Notes under the pieces: model-generated
What the model was told of the DNA's origin: nothing
Seen by the model: only the letters and a program-made list of their open reading frames with translations
Databases searched by the model: none
Source: Torymus aiolomorphi
Lineage: Eukaryota; Arthropoda; Insecta; Hymenoptera; Torymidae
Assembly (NCBI GenBank): GCA_036365515.1
Contig: CM070876.1
Coordinates: 133,627,394-133,691,393, forward strand
Direction: 5' to 3'
Length of the DNA: 64,000 bases
In this document: in pieces, positions 43,942-56,184 of the stretch
How the letters are laid out: every line of letters begins with the position of its first letter
Position numbering within the stretch: the first letter of the stretch is position 1
Position numbers and translations under genes: made by a program

Positions 43942-45869
43942 TCATTTATCCCATTCTTCATCAGTTGTTATTAACTTTCTAGCTATTGCTGCTTTATAAT
44001 ATGATGGATACGTGATGTCTTGGAATGTCCTTAATTCTTCAAACGATTGAGCTCCTTTGACATATAATAATAACAGTCTTAAGAAAAACTCTTCACGATC
44101 CTTTGGATTACCAAAATTCATTCTACTAAAATCTGGTTTGTAATTTTTTTTCTTACAGGCCATTTTTTAAGTTGTTCATAAAAAAATCCAAAGTTTGCTA
44201 TATTTGGATATAAATATTTTCTAGCTTCTTGGTCGCTTGCTTTTAGTTCGAACCATGCTGTCAATGTCGTATTTAAAGTTTTATTTCTTAATTCTTCTTC
44301 AGAATCTTCTTTAAAATAAACAAATTGTTCATTTTTTAAATGAACTACCAATCGATATATTACCTGAGATAACATATACATTGAAAATTTAAGTAAACGA
44401 TACATTGCTTCTGGAGGACTTACATATCTTCTATTTAAAAATTGTTTTATTTCATCATAATTTTTATTTGGACTATTATTTTCAAAGTCACCCATTTATA
44501 AAAGGCACAGTCCTGACCTTTAAAACAATATTTAAATAAATATTTTACACATTGAACTGTTGAACAAACTTCTACATTAATATGACAATTAAATTTTAAT
44601 AATAGATAAGGATTATATGGAACTACAAATCTGTTATCAGCTTTGGTTTTTTCACTAAACGAAATTTGTTTTCCATCATTTCTTCGTCGATAATTTGTAG
44701 AACCATTGCTATTAAAATTAGTTTATTCATTAAATGCTTTAGGAAAATTTTAGTACATTTTTCTGTCTTACTACCAATACAAGGTGAATTCATACTATAT
44801 TTACCACATGGTCCATGTATCATAAAGTATTTAACAATATTATATAATCTTGAATGTCTCACTTGATCAGATATTTCAGCACTAATAATAGTATCAACAT
44901 AATCTGCATTACTAACTTTATTATGTGCATGTGAGGCAGACCCTTTTCTTGAAACTCAATAATATAGCCATAGGCAATGCACTTTCTGAAAATTCCTTTT
45001 TTATTTACTTCTTATAAAAAAATTTTAACTTTTGCAACAATATCTATTCCTAATTTTTGTGCAGTTTCTTCTCATTTTGGATTGCATGTCATTGTAATGA
45101 AAAATTCAGGTTTACCATATTTCTGGACTATTATCATTGAATCTAAAAATTTTTTTTTAATCTGCTAGGACTTCCAAAAAACGAGAATGGTAAAATAACC
45201 ATTTTACCAATTCTCATATTTTTATTATCGTATTTTTTTGTATATAGTCCATAATACCTTTGTATAAATCTGTTCTTAAAGAATGTTGTTTTTTTTTAAA
45301 TAATGTAATCTTGGTACTTAAACTTTAACCCAAGCATCAACAATGAACTGTTATAATAATTTTCCTAAATTTATAAATGGATTAAAATCATTTCCGATAC
45401 TAAATTTGTAACAATCAAATTCTTGTATTGTAATATTATTATCACTGTTGACTTCTTTCATATTTGGGATCCATCCAAAACCAAAATTTGGAAATATAAG
45501 TGGATAGCTCATATGATCTACATGTTCACTTATATAAGGTATACTTGTTGGTTCATCATATTTTGAGTATATGCATATATCTCGATCTTCTGGGGGTTGG
45601 CCTTCTTCACCAACAAATACTACAGTAACTTCATTGCATCTAGCTTCGTTATAAATATGTTTGTTAAGATGTGAATTGCGAATTATAAACATTCTGATCT
45701 CATTAGAATTAATTGCGGTCTCATTATTTCGCAAGCGATGTTGTTCTTCTTTTTCTACTTCATGTATAATTTTATAAGAAATGTTAGTATTTCGAAAATA
45801 TATGTCCAATTCTTTTAATAAATTTAACAAATATGAAATATTATTATGCAATCGCAATTGTGTTGCCAT
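43942..45869 (-). pseudogene. Helitron-type Rep protein (RepHel N-terminal half), broken
   Basis: Minus-strand pieces in order: an N-terminal domain (45869-45351) with NEVTVVFVGEEGQPPEDRDI and HMSYPLIFPNFGFGWIP; a Rep segment with FFITMTCNPK (about 45,110-45,080); the HUH motif GLPHMHI (about 44,950); FMIHGPCGKYSMNSPCIG (44862-44623); the two-tyrosine motif VKYLFKYCFKG (about 44,560-44,530) after VVPYNPYLLLKFNCHINVE; then VSPPEAMYRLLKFSMY, and ending with FFLRLLLLYVKGAQSFEELR and TTDEEWDK, where the family goes on to a helicase. HUH Rep domains nick and rejoin single strands in rolling-circle transposition. Five or more frameshifts; no Walker A motif remains. Catalytic residues H..H and Y..Y can still be read. 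Confidence 0.88.
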
Positions 45870-46068
45870 TTCATTATTAAGAATATATAATTGGCCATAT
45901 TTTTAGCATCATTTTCGTTAGGATGTAAAGAGTAAATATTGTGATAAACTTGTCCACAAATACGAATAACCTGAGGGTCTCAAATCAAGCATCAAATTTT
46001 GCTCTAAAACTGGTGAAAGTAACTACATTATTATATTGTCTTATATTTTGTCTAAAATGTTTACTTTC

Positions 46069-46226
46069 AAAAGTATTCCTAAGTATTAGTTGCTTTAAAG
46101 TATCCCTAAGTATTAGTTGCTTTAAAGTATTCCTAAGTATTAGTTGCTTTAAAGTATTCCTAAGTATTAGTTGCTTTAAAGTATTCCTAAGTATTAGTTG
46201 CTTTAAAGTATTCCTAAGTATTAGTG
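46069..46226. repeat. 27-bp tandem repeat, ~6 copies
   Basis: The unit AAAGTATTCCTAAGTATTAG + TTGCTTT repeats almost identically, in the leader of the H5 Rep gene. The repeated open frame on the plus strand is an artefact. Confidence 0.92.
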
Positions 46227-46248
46227 TTATCTCAAACTTATATTTTTG

Positions 46249-46394
46249 TTAACCACTAGAGGACCGGAAAGCCGACATATCGGCTCGCCCTGTGATATAA
46301 ACTTTGTATATAGTTGATACATGATACCAGACATTAATTTGGGCACTTTTAAAGGGCGTTTTTAAATTTCAAATCCCAGCTGTCTAAAGGTTAA
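46249..46394. mobile_element. Tiny TTAA-flanked palindromic element
   Basis: TTAACCACTAGAGGACCGG ... TGTCTAAAGGTTAA, 146 bp, with an internal GCCGACATATCGGC palindrome. A related element is at 61653-61790 (TTAACCTTTAGAGGATC). Non-coding. Confidence 0.65.
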
Positions 46395-47462
46395 TAATAA
46401 AAGAAACGTGATAGCTAGAATTTTTTTTTTCTTTTTTTTTTTTTTTTTCAAAAAATATAGTTATTATAATTCTCTTTCGAATGCTACCCATCCGATTCAG
46501 ATACATAGAGCCGTTCTCGAGAAATAACGGTTTGAAAAAAAGGCTAAAAAAATTTTCTCCTCAAATACCTCTGAAATTTATGGACCAATCATTTTGCCCA
46601 AGGAACTCGGCCGAGAGCTATCCATAATCTACCTCTACAAGGAATTTTGAAGCGACTAAGACAATTTAACTCCCGTAATCGTTGGACTTACAAAACTCAC
46701 TTTTTCCGTTTTTAATTTTTCCGTTTTTGTTAATAACAAAAGAACCGTGATACCTAGAAATTTTTTTTTGTTTAGAAAATATAGGTATTTTAATTCTCTT
46801 TTGAATGCTACCTATCCAATTCCGATACATAGAGTCGTTCTCCAGAAATTACAATTAAAAAAAAAGTTTAAAAAATTTTAACCTCAAATATCTCTAAAAT
46901 TTATGGACCAATCATTTTGCCCAAGGAACTCAACCGTGAATTATCCAAATCTACTTCTACAAAATATTTTGAAGCGATTAAGTCAATTTTACTCCCGTAA
47001 TCGTTGCACATACAAAACTCATTTTTTCATTTTTCAATTTTTTCCTCAAAAACTAACCAACAGAATAAATTCAAATTTTGACAGATTAAAGGTATTTTAT
47101 ATTCTCCATTATCATGATTTTCAAAAAAATTGACTGTTAATTTGGGAGTTTTAAGTTTATAAAAAGAAAACACGTTCTTGTTAATAACAAAAGAACCGTG
47201 ATAGCTAGAAATTTTTTTTTAGAAAATATAGGTATTTTAATTCTCTTTCAAATGATACCAATCCGATTAAAATATCACGATCCTATCATTAAAAAAAGCA
47301 AGAATAAATTTTGAGAAAATCGAAAATTCGAAATAAATCAAAAACGCATCGGCCCAATCAAAAACGGATTTTTTACTCGCAATCACACAAAATATCAAAA
47401 AAATGAGAACTGCCCGGTTAAAATCGACCCAGCTGAAATCCAGGCGTACAAACGCGCGCGCG

Positions 47463-47511
<49 letters not shown>

Positions 47512-47637
47512 CTACACGCACAGAGACATTTTTCAAAAACCATGTATTTTGATTCCTAACACCTCAGAAAACAACTATAACGTGTTTTTACAACAAATCA
47601 AAAAATTACTATCTCAAAGCTTCCTCTAGGAGGAAGC

Positions 47638-47944
47638 AATAAAATAGTTCTAAGAGAGTTGGTAGTGCTTTTCTTTTGCCCTTTTTAAGTTCCGGCATTT
47701 TAGAAATTTTGAAAACAATTCAGTAAAACGTCGGCACTAATCTCAGCTGGGAGAAAACTTGCTTTTTTAAGAACAGATTTCCTAGGCCTTTCTTACTTCA
47801 ATAGTACACACTGACATGAATTCTTACTTCGCTGGTAAGTTCTTGCATCTTGAGTGAACATTTTGAATGGGTATGTACTGTAATGTGTGTCATATGACTA
47901 GAGCTACCCAGCGTAGAAAGAACTCATGCATATTTCAGTCTGTG
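47638..47944. other. Unassigned sequence
   Basis: No gene or repeat recognised between H5 and the satellite. Confidence 0.5.
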
Positions 47945-49400
47945 CTAGACATACAAGAATAAGCAAAACGATTATTTAAATCATTTTTAAATTCAAGTAG
48001 CAGGAAGACCCGAGGTCTACGCATATAAGGTAGTCACGTAGACATGCAACAATAAGCAGGAGGATTATAAAAATTATTTCTAAACCCAAGCAGGTGGGGG
48101 GCCCGAGGTCCACGCATATAAGGGAGCTATGTAGACGTGCCACAGTAACCAAAACGATTATTGAAATAATTTTTAAACCAAAGTAGCCGAGGGACGCAAT
48201 ATCCACGCATATACGGGAGTCACCTAGACGTGCAACATGACTATTAAAAACGTTTTTAATCCCAAGTATCTGGGAGGCACGAGCTTCACGCATATAGGGG
48301 AGTCACTTAGCATGCAACAGTAAGTAAGGCGATTATTTAAATAATTTTTAAACCCAAGTATAGCCAGGGAACGTGAGATCCACGCATATAAGGACATCAC
48401 GTAGACATGCAACAATAAGCAAAACGATTATTGAAATAATTTTTAAACCCAAGTAGCCGGGAGACGCGAGGTTTACTTATATAAGCAAGTCACGTAGACA
48501 TGCAACAATAAGCAAAACGATTATTGAAATAATTTTGAAACCCAAGTAGGCGGTGCCCCGAGTTCGACGCATATAAGAGAATCACGTAGACATGCAACAA
48601 TAAGCAAGACGATTATTTAAATAATTTTTAAAACCATATAGCCGGGGGATGCGAGGTCCACGCATATGAAGGTGTCATGTACACATGCAACAATAAGCCA
48701 AACGATTATTTAAATAATTTTTAAACTCATATAGTCGGGAGACATGAGGTCCACAAATGTATGGGAGTCACGTAGACATGCAGCAGTAAGCAAGGCGATT
48801 ATTTAAATAATTTTTCACCCTAATAACCAGGGGACGCCAGGCCCACGCATATAAGGGAGCCATGTAGACAAGCAACAATAAGCAAAATGATTATTTAAAT
48901 AATGGTTAAACCCAAGTAGATGAGGGTCTCGAGATCCATGCATATAAGGGAGTCACGTAGACATGCAACAGTAAGCAAGACGATTATTTAAATAATTTTA
49001 AAACCAAGTAGCCGGGAGACGCGAAATCCACTCGTACAAGGGAGTCACGTAGACGTGCAACACGATTATTAAAAACGCTTTTAATCCCAAGTAGCTGGGG
49101 GGCGCGAGCTTCACGCATATAGGGGAGTCACTTAGACATGCAACAGTAAGTAAGACGATTATTTAAATAATTTTTAAACCCACGTAACCGGGGGACGCGA
49201 AGTCCACGCATATAAGGGAGTCATGTAGAATGCAACAGTAAGCAAGATGATTATTTAGATAATTTTTAAAACCAAATAGCCGGGGGATGCGAGGTCCACG
49301 CATATAAGGGAGTCACGTAGCGTGCAACTGTAAGGAAGACAATTATTTAAATAATTTTTAAATAATTATTTAAATAAATTTTAAATTTAAATAGTTTTCA
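47945..49400. repeat. ~93-bp satellite array, ~15 copies
   Basis: The unit contains GATTATTTAAATAATTTTTA, AACCCAAGTAGCCGGGGGAC, GCGAGGTCCACGCATATAAG, GGAGTCACGTAGACATGCAA and CAATAAGCAA. Landmarks CATGCAAC recur every 90-95 bp from 48043 to 49321. It ends in a run of TTTAAATAAT repeats (49335-49390). Homogeneous enough to be fairly young; minus-strand frames across it are periodic artefacts. Confidence 0.92.
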
Positions 49401-50930
49401 GAAAGTCGACTGATGAAAAGAATTTATTTACGAGTATCAATGGGACAATAACATTTTTAGATAAGTATTAAAATGGCTATATGTTAAATAGCAATTTTTA
49501 AAGAATTGATACTTTGTGAAAATTTTTTACTTACAGATAGTCAAGAAGATTTTTTTCGGAGTCATTGAAATTCGATGAGGTGAAGAATATTTTTAAAAAT
49601 CATTATTCGTCTCCTTGTACATTTCAAGATAAATATATATAAAAAAACATCACATCATAAACAACTGCCTGAAGAAATGGAAATCTACAAGTGTCATTTT
49701 CAAGAAAATAACGTAGGAAATCCTCATTTGATTCTTAAATGTGTATATAAGATCCCATAGATTCTGTAAATGTGACAAAAGCTGTTAGGAAGCAACACCT
49801 ACTCAAGATGTTTTAGACAGTATTGTATTGATATCAAATAACGCAGTGATCTGCCAGATACAAACATATTATTGTTGTATATTATTAAAAAGTGACATCC
49901 AATCAGTGTTTTGTGTAATAAGTAAAAAATAGCGGGCTTCTATATAAATATACTGCATTTTGTGTATTTTGATAGAAGTGTTATAAAGTGAAAAGAATAA
50001 ATGAATAAAATAAAAGGAGTGTGGTAAGTGAATTCGAGAAATTTATTTATAAGTATGTTGACTGTGATCGATATGAATGCAGGATCTATATGCAATTAAA
50101 CCCTGGAACACGATTCTATTATTTTGATTGATGGTTCAGTAATTTAAGAAAACAACGCCCAAACATATTAGTAAACTGCTTGAACTATCTTATTTTCACA
50201 GACAACTATTATTAGTGTGATGAAAAGTTAGGTTGTTCTGATAAGTGTTGAATGTATTATTATTTTTTTTTATTTTATAATAGTAGAAGTGAATTAAGAA
50301 GTGAATTTAAAAAATGCATTTAAATATATGTTTATTATGTTGGTGATCTATGGATCCAAGGTCTTACGTGAGTGAACCTTGTAACATGAGTTTGTTACTT
50401 ATTTGTGTGTGTGAAAAAATTATTCGAAATAAACAACAAAAATTAGCACAGAAAAATAAACATTTGACATTTGTGAAATAACTTAGTTTTTGTAATATAA
50501 AAACATGATACCTCCCAGTGAAATCCGCATTTGTGGGTTCTTATGTCAGTCAAATGTATGTTATTTTGTGTATCTTGATAATAGTTTTGTAAAGTGGAAA
50601 GCATAAAGAACTAAATAGGAGTGAATAAATAAGTCAATTTTAAAAATGCATTTTAAAATATGTTTACTGTGTGATCTATATAGTTGTAGGGTCAATATGT
50701 AATTGAACCTGGAAGACGAGTATATTATGTGTGCGGATTATTATTATATATTAGCAAACTGTTTAGGCTATATCTTCTATTCATCATAGATAACTTTAAC
50801 TTATTGCGCTTAAAGATAAATTGTTATAATAAGATGTTGAACATATAGTACATATGAATTCGCTACAAGTTTTCTTGTTGGATTGTGTAAATCAAATTAT
50901 TATGCATTGAGACCACCAAAAGATTATGTT
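49401..50930. repeat. Degenerate long-period repeats, AT-rich
   Basis: Three related segments (about 50010-50110, 50290-50400 and 50620-50710) share AAGTGAATT..., ATGCATTTAAATATATGTTTA, GTGATCTAT and a following AATTGAACCTGG-like phrase. TTTTGTGTATTTTGATA precedes two of them (49960, 50560). Period about 300-600 bp. No gene. Confidence 0.55.
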
Positions 50931-51616
50931 TAAGTCTGTAAAGCACACAACCTTCTGTAGTACAGACAAAGAGAAATACTGTTGTAGATATTTCTTTAAA
51001 GGTAAGATAGTGATTCCACCAATAAAGAAAGTTGGCCCAGAATCTGTGAGTTTAATAATTGTGAAGGTGGTTATCAGTCTGTTGAATATAGAAGTGCAAG
51101 AATCTTAAGAAAAGTATAACAGTGTAATACTATCCTAGACCCTTCCAGGCGGAAATAAATTATGCACACAATTGTGAAGAACTACTTAAGTTATAATTTT
51201 TATTTGCAGTTATGTTATTATTTACAGTTGATAATTGCATAATTTGAGACGCTAATAATACTTAATAATAGTTTTTAAGAATTAGTTGCTGTTAGTAACA
51301 ATTCTTTACAGTTATTTTTAGTTATTTGCATTTATTTGTGTTTTTTTATCCATGAAATGAAAGTAATGACAAAAAATGCTAATAAGTTATTTGCATTTTA
51401 TTGAAAAAAAAAATTATAACAGATATGAATAATTCTAATTTATAATTAAATATTAATATTGTTGTATAATTTACTATCACCATATCACTACAATTTTTAA
51501 AAAATCCTATGATAAATTATTTTACAAAATGTGAACAATCTTTTAAAAACTTTTGCGAGCAATGACAAAAACCTATACAACCCTTTAAAATTATTTACGT
51601 TTTATTTTATGTACAG
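50931..51616. other. AT-rich sequence
   Basis: A 60-codon frame at 50926-51108 has no motif. Nothing else is recognised. Confidence 0.5.
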
Positions 51617-52390
51617 GGATTCACGAGAGGGACGGTTTCATGCACACAAGAATTATACACAATTTTTAATGTACACATAAATATTTCGAATTATTGTCGT
51701 TTACATGCATTTTTTAGTCTTGCAAATTGATTTATTTGAGATTAATATCCAGCACGTGTGTTTTGAACACAATTTTTTAGAGAGGGACGTTTCATGCACA
51801 CAAGAATTATACACAATTTTTAATGTACACATAAATATTTCGAATTATTGTCGTTCACATGCATTTCTTAGTCTTGCAAATTCATTTATTTGAGATTAAT
51901 ATCCAGCACGTGTGTTTTGAACACAATTTTTTATACACACACAATATTATTTATTCATTAAAGATCAAAATTTTGTACACATAATATTGAGCACATTTTA
52001 TTAAAACAGAACTTACATATTGTACACCAAATTATTATGCACCTGAAAAATTTTGGTTAATTTTATTATACTCATACATGGTGTTATTTATGCGCATAAG
52101 AATTGTACACATATTTATTGTGCATGTGCAACGTGGGCGTGGTGTGGTTTATGCACATAATAATTGTACACCGATTTATTATGCACACTTTAACATACTA
52201 GTCGATGCATTTCGTGGGCATGGTGTGGTTTATGCACATAAGATTGTACACAGATTTATTGTACACACTTCAACATAAACTACACCATGTCGTCCAATAT
52301 ATTGTGCACGAGTTATTTTTGTGTCGCATGTATTATGCACACGTGTTAATTTTATAATTAACTTAAATTGTGCATTTTTTATTTTTCCCG
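51617..52390. repeat. 162-bp tandem duplication and TGCACA-rich repeats
   Basis: 51617-51778 and 51779-51936 are near-identical copies (GAGAGGGACG, CATGCACACAAGAATTATAC, ATCCAGCACGTGTGTTTTGA). From 51940 to 52390 shorter diverged motifs follow: TATGCACATAAGATTGTACA, TTTATTGTACACAC, GGGCATGGTGTGGTTTATGC (52140 and 52210). Confidence 0.8.
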
Positions 52391-52394
52391 TGGT

Positions 52395-52835
52395 GCGTAT
52401 ACTATTTTTCACCATACCCTGATCGAAAGTACCACTTTCGCTCCCGGATCAAAAACGCGAATGTGGTATTTTCGACCCGGGTATGATGAAAAATCGTATA
52501 CACAACACGGGGATACAGAGGGCCACCCCAGAGCACGTGTTTGCCACCCTCGCCTTCGGCTCGAGTAGCAATTTACACGTGCTCTAGACTGGCCAACTCT
52601 TTACCTCCCTAGTTGCGTAATATACTATTTTTCTTGGAGAAGCCGAAAATATAACCTTCGCGATCTTGCGCTGTGAGAAAAAATGGTACTATTTCGGCAA
52701 GCTAGACAAAGTAGTCTATTATGCTACTAGAGAGGTAAAGAGTTGGCCACCCCAGAGCACATGTTTACACGTGCTCTGGACTGGCCAACTTTTATCCCCG
52801 TGTTGCGTATTAGTATATTACGCACCTAGAGAGCA
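52395..52835. repeat. Nested palindromes, family D
   Basis: Four consecutive inverted structures: CGTATACTATTTTTCACCAT ... ATGATGAAAAATCGTATAC (52395-52502); GGCCACCCCAGAGCACGTGT ... ACACGTGCTCTAGACTGGCC (52531-52595); a stem around TACTATTTTTCTTGG and CCGAAAATATAACC (52620-52735); and GTTGGCCACCCCAGAGCACA ... GTGCTCTGGACTGGCCAAC (52741-52790). The outermost arms (GTGCGTA... and ...TTGCGTAT) face each other across the whole block. A simpler copy is at 53985-54225. Confidence 0.8.
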
Positions 52836-53365
52836 ATGCTCGTTTTTAGCCATAAAGTTAACTAAAAAATCGCTAGCTTCTGGTTAACATTTCTACCAGG
52901 GAAATAGTATCAATCAAATATGTAAAATGTCTTTAGATCATTTTAATGCTCATTTTATTCACTTTTTAATATGACTGTGCGTCTTATTTCACAGTTTGTA
53001 TGTTATATTTCAGAAAATATTCTCTAAATGTATACATTTTATAAAAAATGGAGCTGGTTTATCTAACATACATTGACGACTACGCGAACTTTCAAGGCTA
53101 TGACACTATGACATCTATGTTTTTATTAAATTAATTTGCTAATTTTGCAAATTCCCATAAGGTTAATGTTAAATTCAAACAGTAATAATTCCGTAATTAT
53201 TCTCATCAAGCCTCTGAAAAATAAGACCAAAAAGTTGACACAGTGCATTTGGAAGTTCAAAATTTAATGCTTCTCATAAACAGGGATCCCATTCATCGTC
53301 TGCTGCTCCACGAACATGTAACAAATGTAATGAAAATTTTCTCGATCCTTAGATCTGACAAAATC
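52836..53365. other. AT-rich sequence
   Basis: No gene or repeat recognised; the 67-codon frame at 53243 overlaps the family C repeat. Confidence 0.5.
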
Positions 53366-53455
53366 TATTCAATCAAGCTTTGTACACATCATGTCAAAAA
53401 ATACTACTCGATATACGAGCGAGAAGGTGATTTTAACCCCGTGTGACCTTTATCG
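53366..53455. repeat. Family C repeat copy
   Basis: CAAGCTTTGTACACATCATG then AAAAAATACTACTCGATA and GAGCGAGAAGGTGATTTTAA match 14400-14465. Confidence 0.75.
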
Positions 53456-53775
53456 TACGCGCGAATTACTAATTCCGCAACCGTTACACATAATAACATA
53501 CTATTGTTTAACGGAGTGCGTGTAACTCGCTTTTTCGTACTTCTTTTATGAGCGCAAAGTATTTGTTTTGCATATTCTATTGGGGAGCTTGCGTGCAGAT
53601 TGTATTACTTCGCGAACGCTTTCTGATAGAAGCGTGCGCGATGCACGCGCATGCTCTTGACGTTTTCTTCCCTCACACTCCGATTGTTCTTGCTCGACTC
53701 GTGTGATTGTCATTCGAGCGAAGTGAGAAATGTACTACCTCAATATGAGCCTGAAAGAGAGGACTAATATTTATT

Positions 53776-53975
53776 AACTGTTGTTAAATGAATAAAAATG
53801 ACAAAATTTCGTTCCGAGAATTCAATTTCAGACTCGTGCTGAACATGTGCGCAAGCGGTCTTGCACATATTAAAGGAGGTTACCCAGTACTGGATAAGGT
53901 GCCCATGTATACCATTGCAAATTGCACTCGTGGTTCCGGAAATGACTTATTAATTACTGACTTATTAATTATTGA
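53776..53975. repeat. ~190-bp duplicated segment, copy 1
   Basis: ATGACAAAATTTCGTT-CGAG, GACTCGTGCTGAACATGTGC and GTGCCCATGTATACCATTGC are shared with 55185-55372 in the same orientation at roughly 90-95 percent identity. The unit encodes nothing recognisable. Confidence 0.88.
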
Positions 53976-53984
53976 AAACGATTT

Positions 53985-54225
53985 TTAACCATACCCTGGC
54001 AGAAAGTACCATTTTCGCTCCCGGCTCCGAAACGCGAATGTAGTATTTTCGGCCCGAATAAGGTGAATAATCGTATAAGAAACATGGGAATAATTCTTTA
54101 CCTCCCTAATTGCGTAATATACTATTTTTGCCTGACTAGGCCGAAAATACAATCTTCACGATTCGGCGCCGGGAGTGGAAGTGTTACTTTCGCCCCGCTA
54201 GGCGCAAAACATTATTTAAACAATG
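53985..54225. repeat. Palindromic element, family D, second copy
   Basis: ACCATACCCTGG, GAAAGTACCATTTTCGCTCC and CGAATGTAGTATTTTCGG correspond to 52417-52490, and TTCTTTACCTCCCTAATTGC to 52600-52620. It lies immediately after the copy 1 duplicated segment. Confidence 0.75.
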
Positions 54226-55184
54226 ATTTTCTACAACAGAAAATTGCTGATACATGCGTACTAAATGCACCAATAGAAAATTAACCATATTTTATAGCTA
54301 ACGTTAATTAAATTGAAGTATTTTTAGCAAGTCATAACGTAAAAATAATATAATTTATTTAAAAGTTCTGATATTACTTAAAATACATATTTTATGTAGT
54401 GTAAACGCCATAATTTATTATTTTATTAATTTTTAATAACAAATTTGTTAATTTATTAATTTATTATTTTATTTTAACCTTTTCATTTGTTCCAAATAAA
54501 AAAGATTTTTTACAGTTACAGAAGAAATAAAGATGTATTTTGGTAATTTTAACAAAAAAGCTGTTTTCTACATAATGTGAAATTTTGGGCTCTGCCGTCG
54601 ACTCCAGATCCAGGAACTGCATATATTATTTTGATAGGACAGGTTTTAAAATTTTGGTATTTTGTATGACTTTTGACTGAAAAGTTGTATGTATCCAATT
54701 TATTTGAGTAAATAACGTTTGGTCGTAAAAAATTATTTACTTTTAGATATTCTCATATTCTTATATACCTTTTTACAATTAAATTGTAGCCATATATTAC
54801 AACTTTTTACGGAAAATTCTACTATTGTAGCTCTCTACTACCATGTCGCACAATTGGTAAAATGTACCTAAAATCTCCATAAAGAATTCATTACTTTACC
54901 ACCAAATGGTTTTGTATTGTGACATAAATCCTTGAAGAATCTGTGTACAGTATCAAACGCATATTTCTTAGTCATAAAAATCTTATCCCAGATCAATAAA
55001 TCTATACTCTTAATATAATTTACATACGATGAATTTACCGAAACATATTGATCGTTTATTTATATCAAGATGTAAATTAAATGCAGTATGAGCCGTTTTC
55101 TCATTAATTTACAGATTAATTAATTAATAATGCATTATTAATTACTAATTATTATTTATTATTATTTATTAATTATTTAATTTA
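54226..55184. other. AT-rich sequence
   Basis: No gene recognised; TAATTTATTAAT low complexity near 54410-54470 and 55110-55185. Confidence 0.5.
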
Positions 55185-55372
55185 TTAACTGTTGTTAAAC
55201 GAAAAAAATGACAAAATTTCGTTTCGAGAATTCAATTTCAGACTCGTGCTGAACATGTGCGCAAGCGGTCCTGCACATATTAAAGGAGGTTATCCAGCAC
55301 TGAATAAGGTGCCCATGTATACCATTGCAAACTGCACTCGTGCGGTTCCGGAAATGACTTATTAATTACTGC
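55185..55372. repeat. ~190-bp duplicated segment, copy 2
   Basis: Direct copy of 53776-53975, ending at the same GGAAATGACTTATTAATTAC. Confidence 0.88.
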
Positions 55373-55526
55373 TAAAAATAAAAAAATAAGGGTCGGCAAG
55401 CACTCCAAATGGGGTGATATCGCTCAAAATATTTTTGAGCACTTTTCATCTATAATATTACAATAAAATATTTAATTATTGATGTTCGTATTCGCGCCCA
55501 CCAAAATTACGAAATTTAATAATAAT

Positions 55527-55562
55527 ACTACCACTGCCAATTCATTGGTATCTAGCTTAATC
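55527..55562 (-). mobile_element. Orphan 3' end of a Helentron-like element
   Basis: CCACTGCCAATTCATTGG followed by a diverged GCTT-TCAAA box corresponds to the reverse complement of the family's 3' end. No partner 5' end seen. Confidence 0.5.
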
Positions 55563-55944
55563 AAATTTAATTACTAATGACTTTAATAGTCAATTACAAC
55601 AATTGAAATTCTAATAAAAATTTATTTAGAAATCATTATAAAAATATTATTGACAAATATTATAAATCGAGAAACATGTCCCTATTAGTTTGACTTAAAC
55701 GTTTAAGTAGAATGGAAAATACTTGAATTTAAAAATTTTGAAGAAAGCCCCCAATTTGGCTCTGACTTGCAATAATTTATTTATATTTATTTTAATTTGT
55801 AAATCAATATAAAAATAGAATAGAAAAATAAAAATAAATAGAAAAATAAATAGAAAAATAATCATAATTGTCACGTATTAGAGGAGGACAGACTGAATAA
55901 ATTAAGATGAATTAGTCGCATAAAAAATATGCGACGAGCGGGTT

Positions 55945-56010
55945 TCAAATATACACGGACCGGAGGTTTGTAGTCCCGCGTTCTACAACTGAGCTAACGC
56001 CGGGATGCTT
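55945..56010 (-). repeat. tRNA-derived sequence (minus strand)
   Basis: On the minus strand GTTAGCTCAGTTGTAGAACGC matches an A box and D arm of many tRNAs almost perfectly, followed by GGGACTACAAACCTCC where an anticodon arm would be. The T arm reads TATTTGAAACCCG, a poor B box, and the acceptor arms do not pair. Probably a decayed tRNA pseudogene or SINE head. Confidence 0.5.
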
Positions 56011-56184
56011 CATGCTCGAGAGCATCGCCCGTATCTTGTCCTTATCGTAAAGCGGATGCGTGAGGTCTCGGATGACGGTCGAGCTGAGCCTGTTACATAA
56101 TCATAAAAAAATTTCTAGAAGTTGTGTTTGGTTTTAAAATTTTGCGCTACTCCACCGATGAAATAGTAGTACATTTAGATACTA

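Larger units (their letters stand above)
42583..47637 (-). mobile_element. Helentron/Helitron-like element H5 with Rep gene remnant
   Basis: The 5' end is the hairpin GCTTCCTCctaGAGGAAGC (minus strand, ending at 47637), followed by TTTGAGATAGTAATTTTTTG, the GT/GC microsatellite at 47461-47525 and two or three of the interior modules of H2/H4. The 3' end at 42583-42620 has GAGGATGC and the GCCAATGAATTGGCGGCGG hairpin. Between them are a broken Rep gene (43942-45869), tandem repeats and two TTAA elements. About 5 kb; the helicase half of the RepHel protein is missing, so it is a decayed, internally deleted relative of the autonomous form. Confidence 0.82.

Noticed and set aside
47945..49400. 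CRISPR-like regular array
   Set aside because: The whole ~93-bp unit repeats, with no unique spacers, in a eukaryotic setting; it is a satellite.
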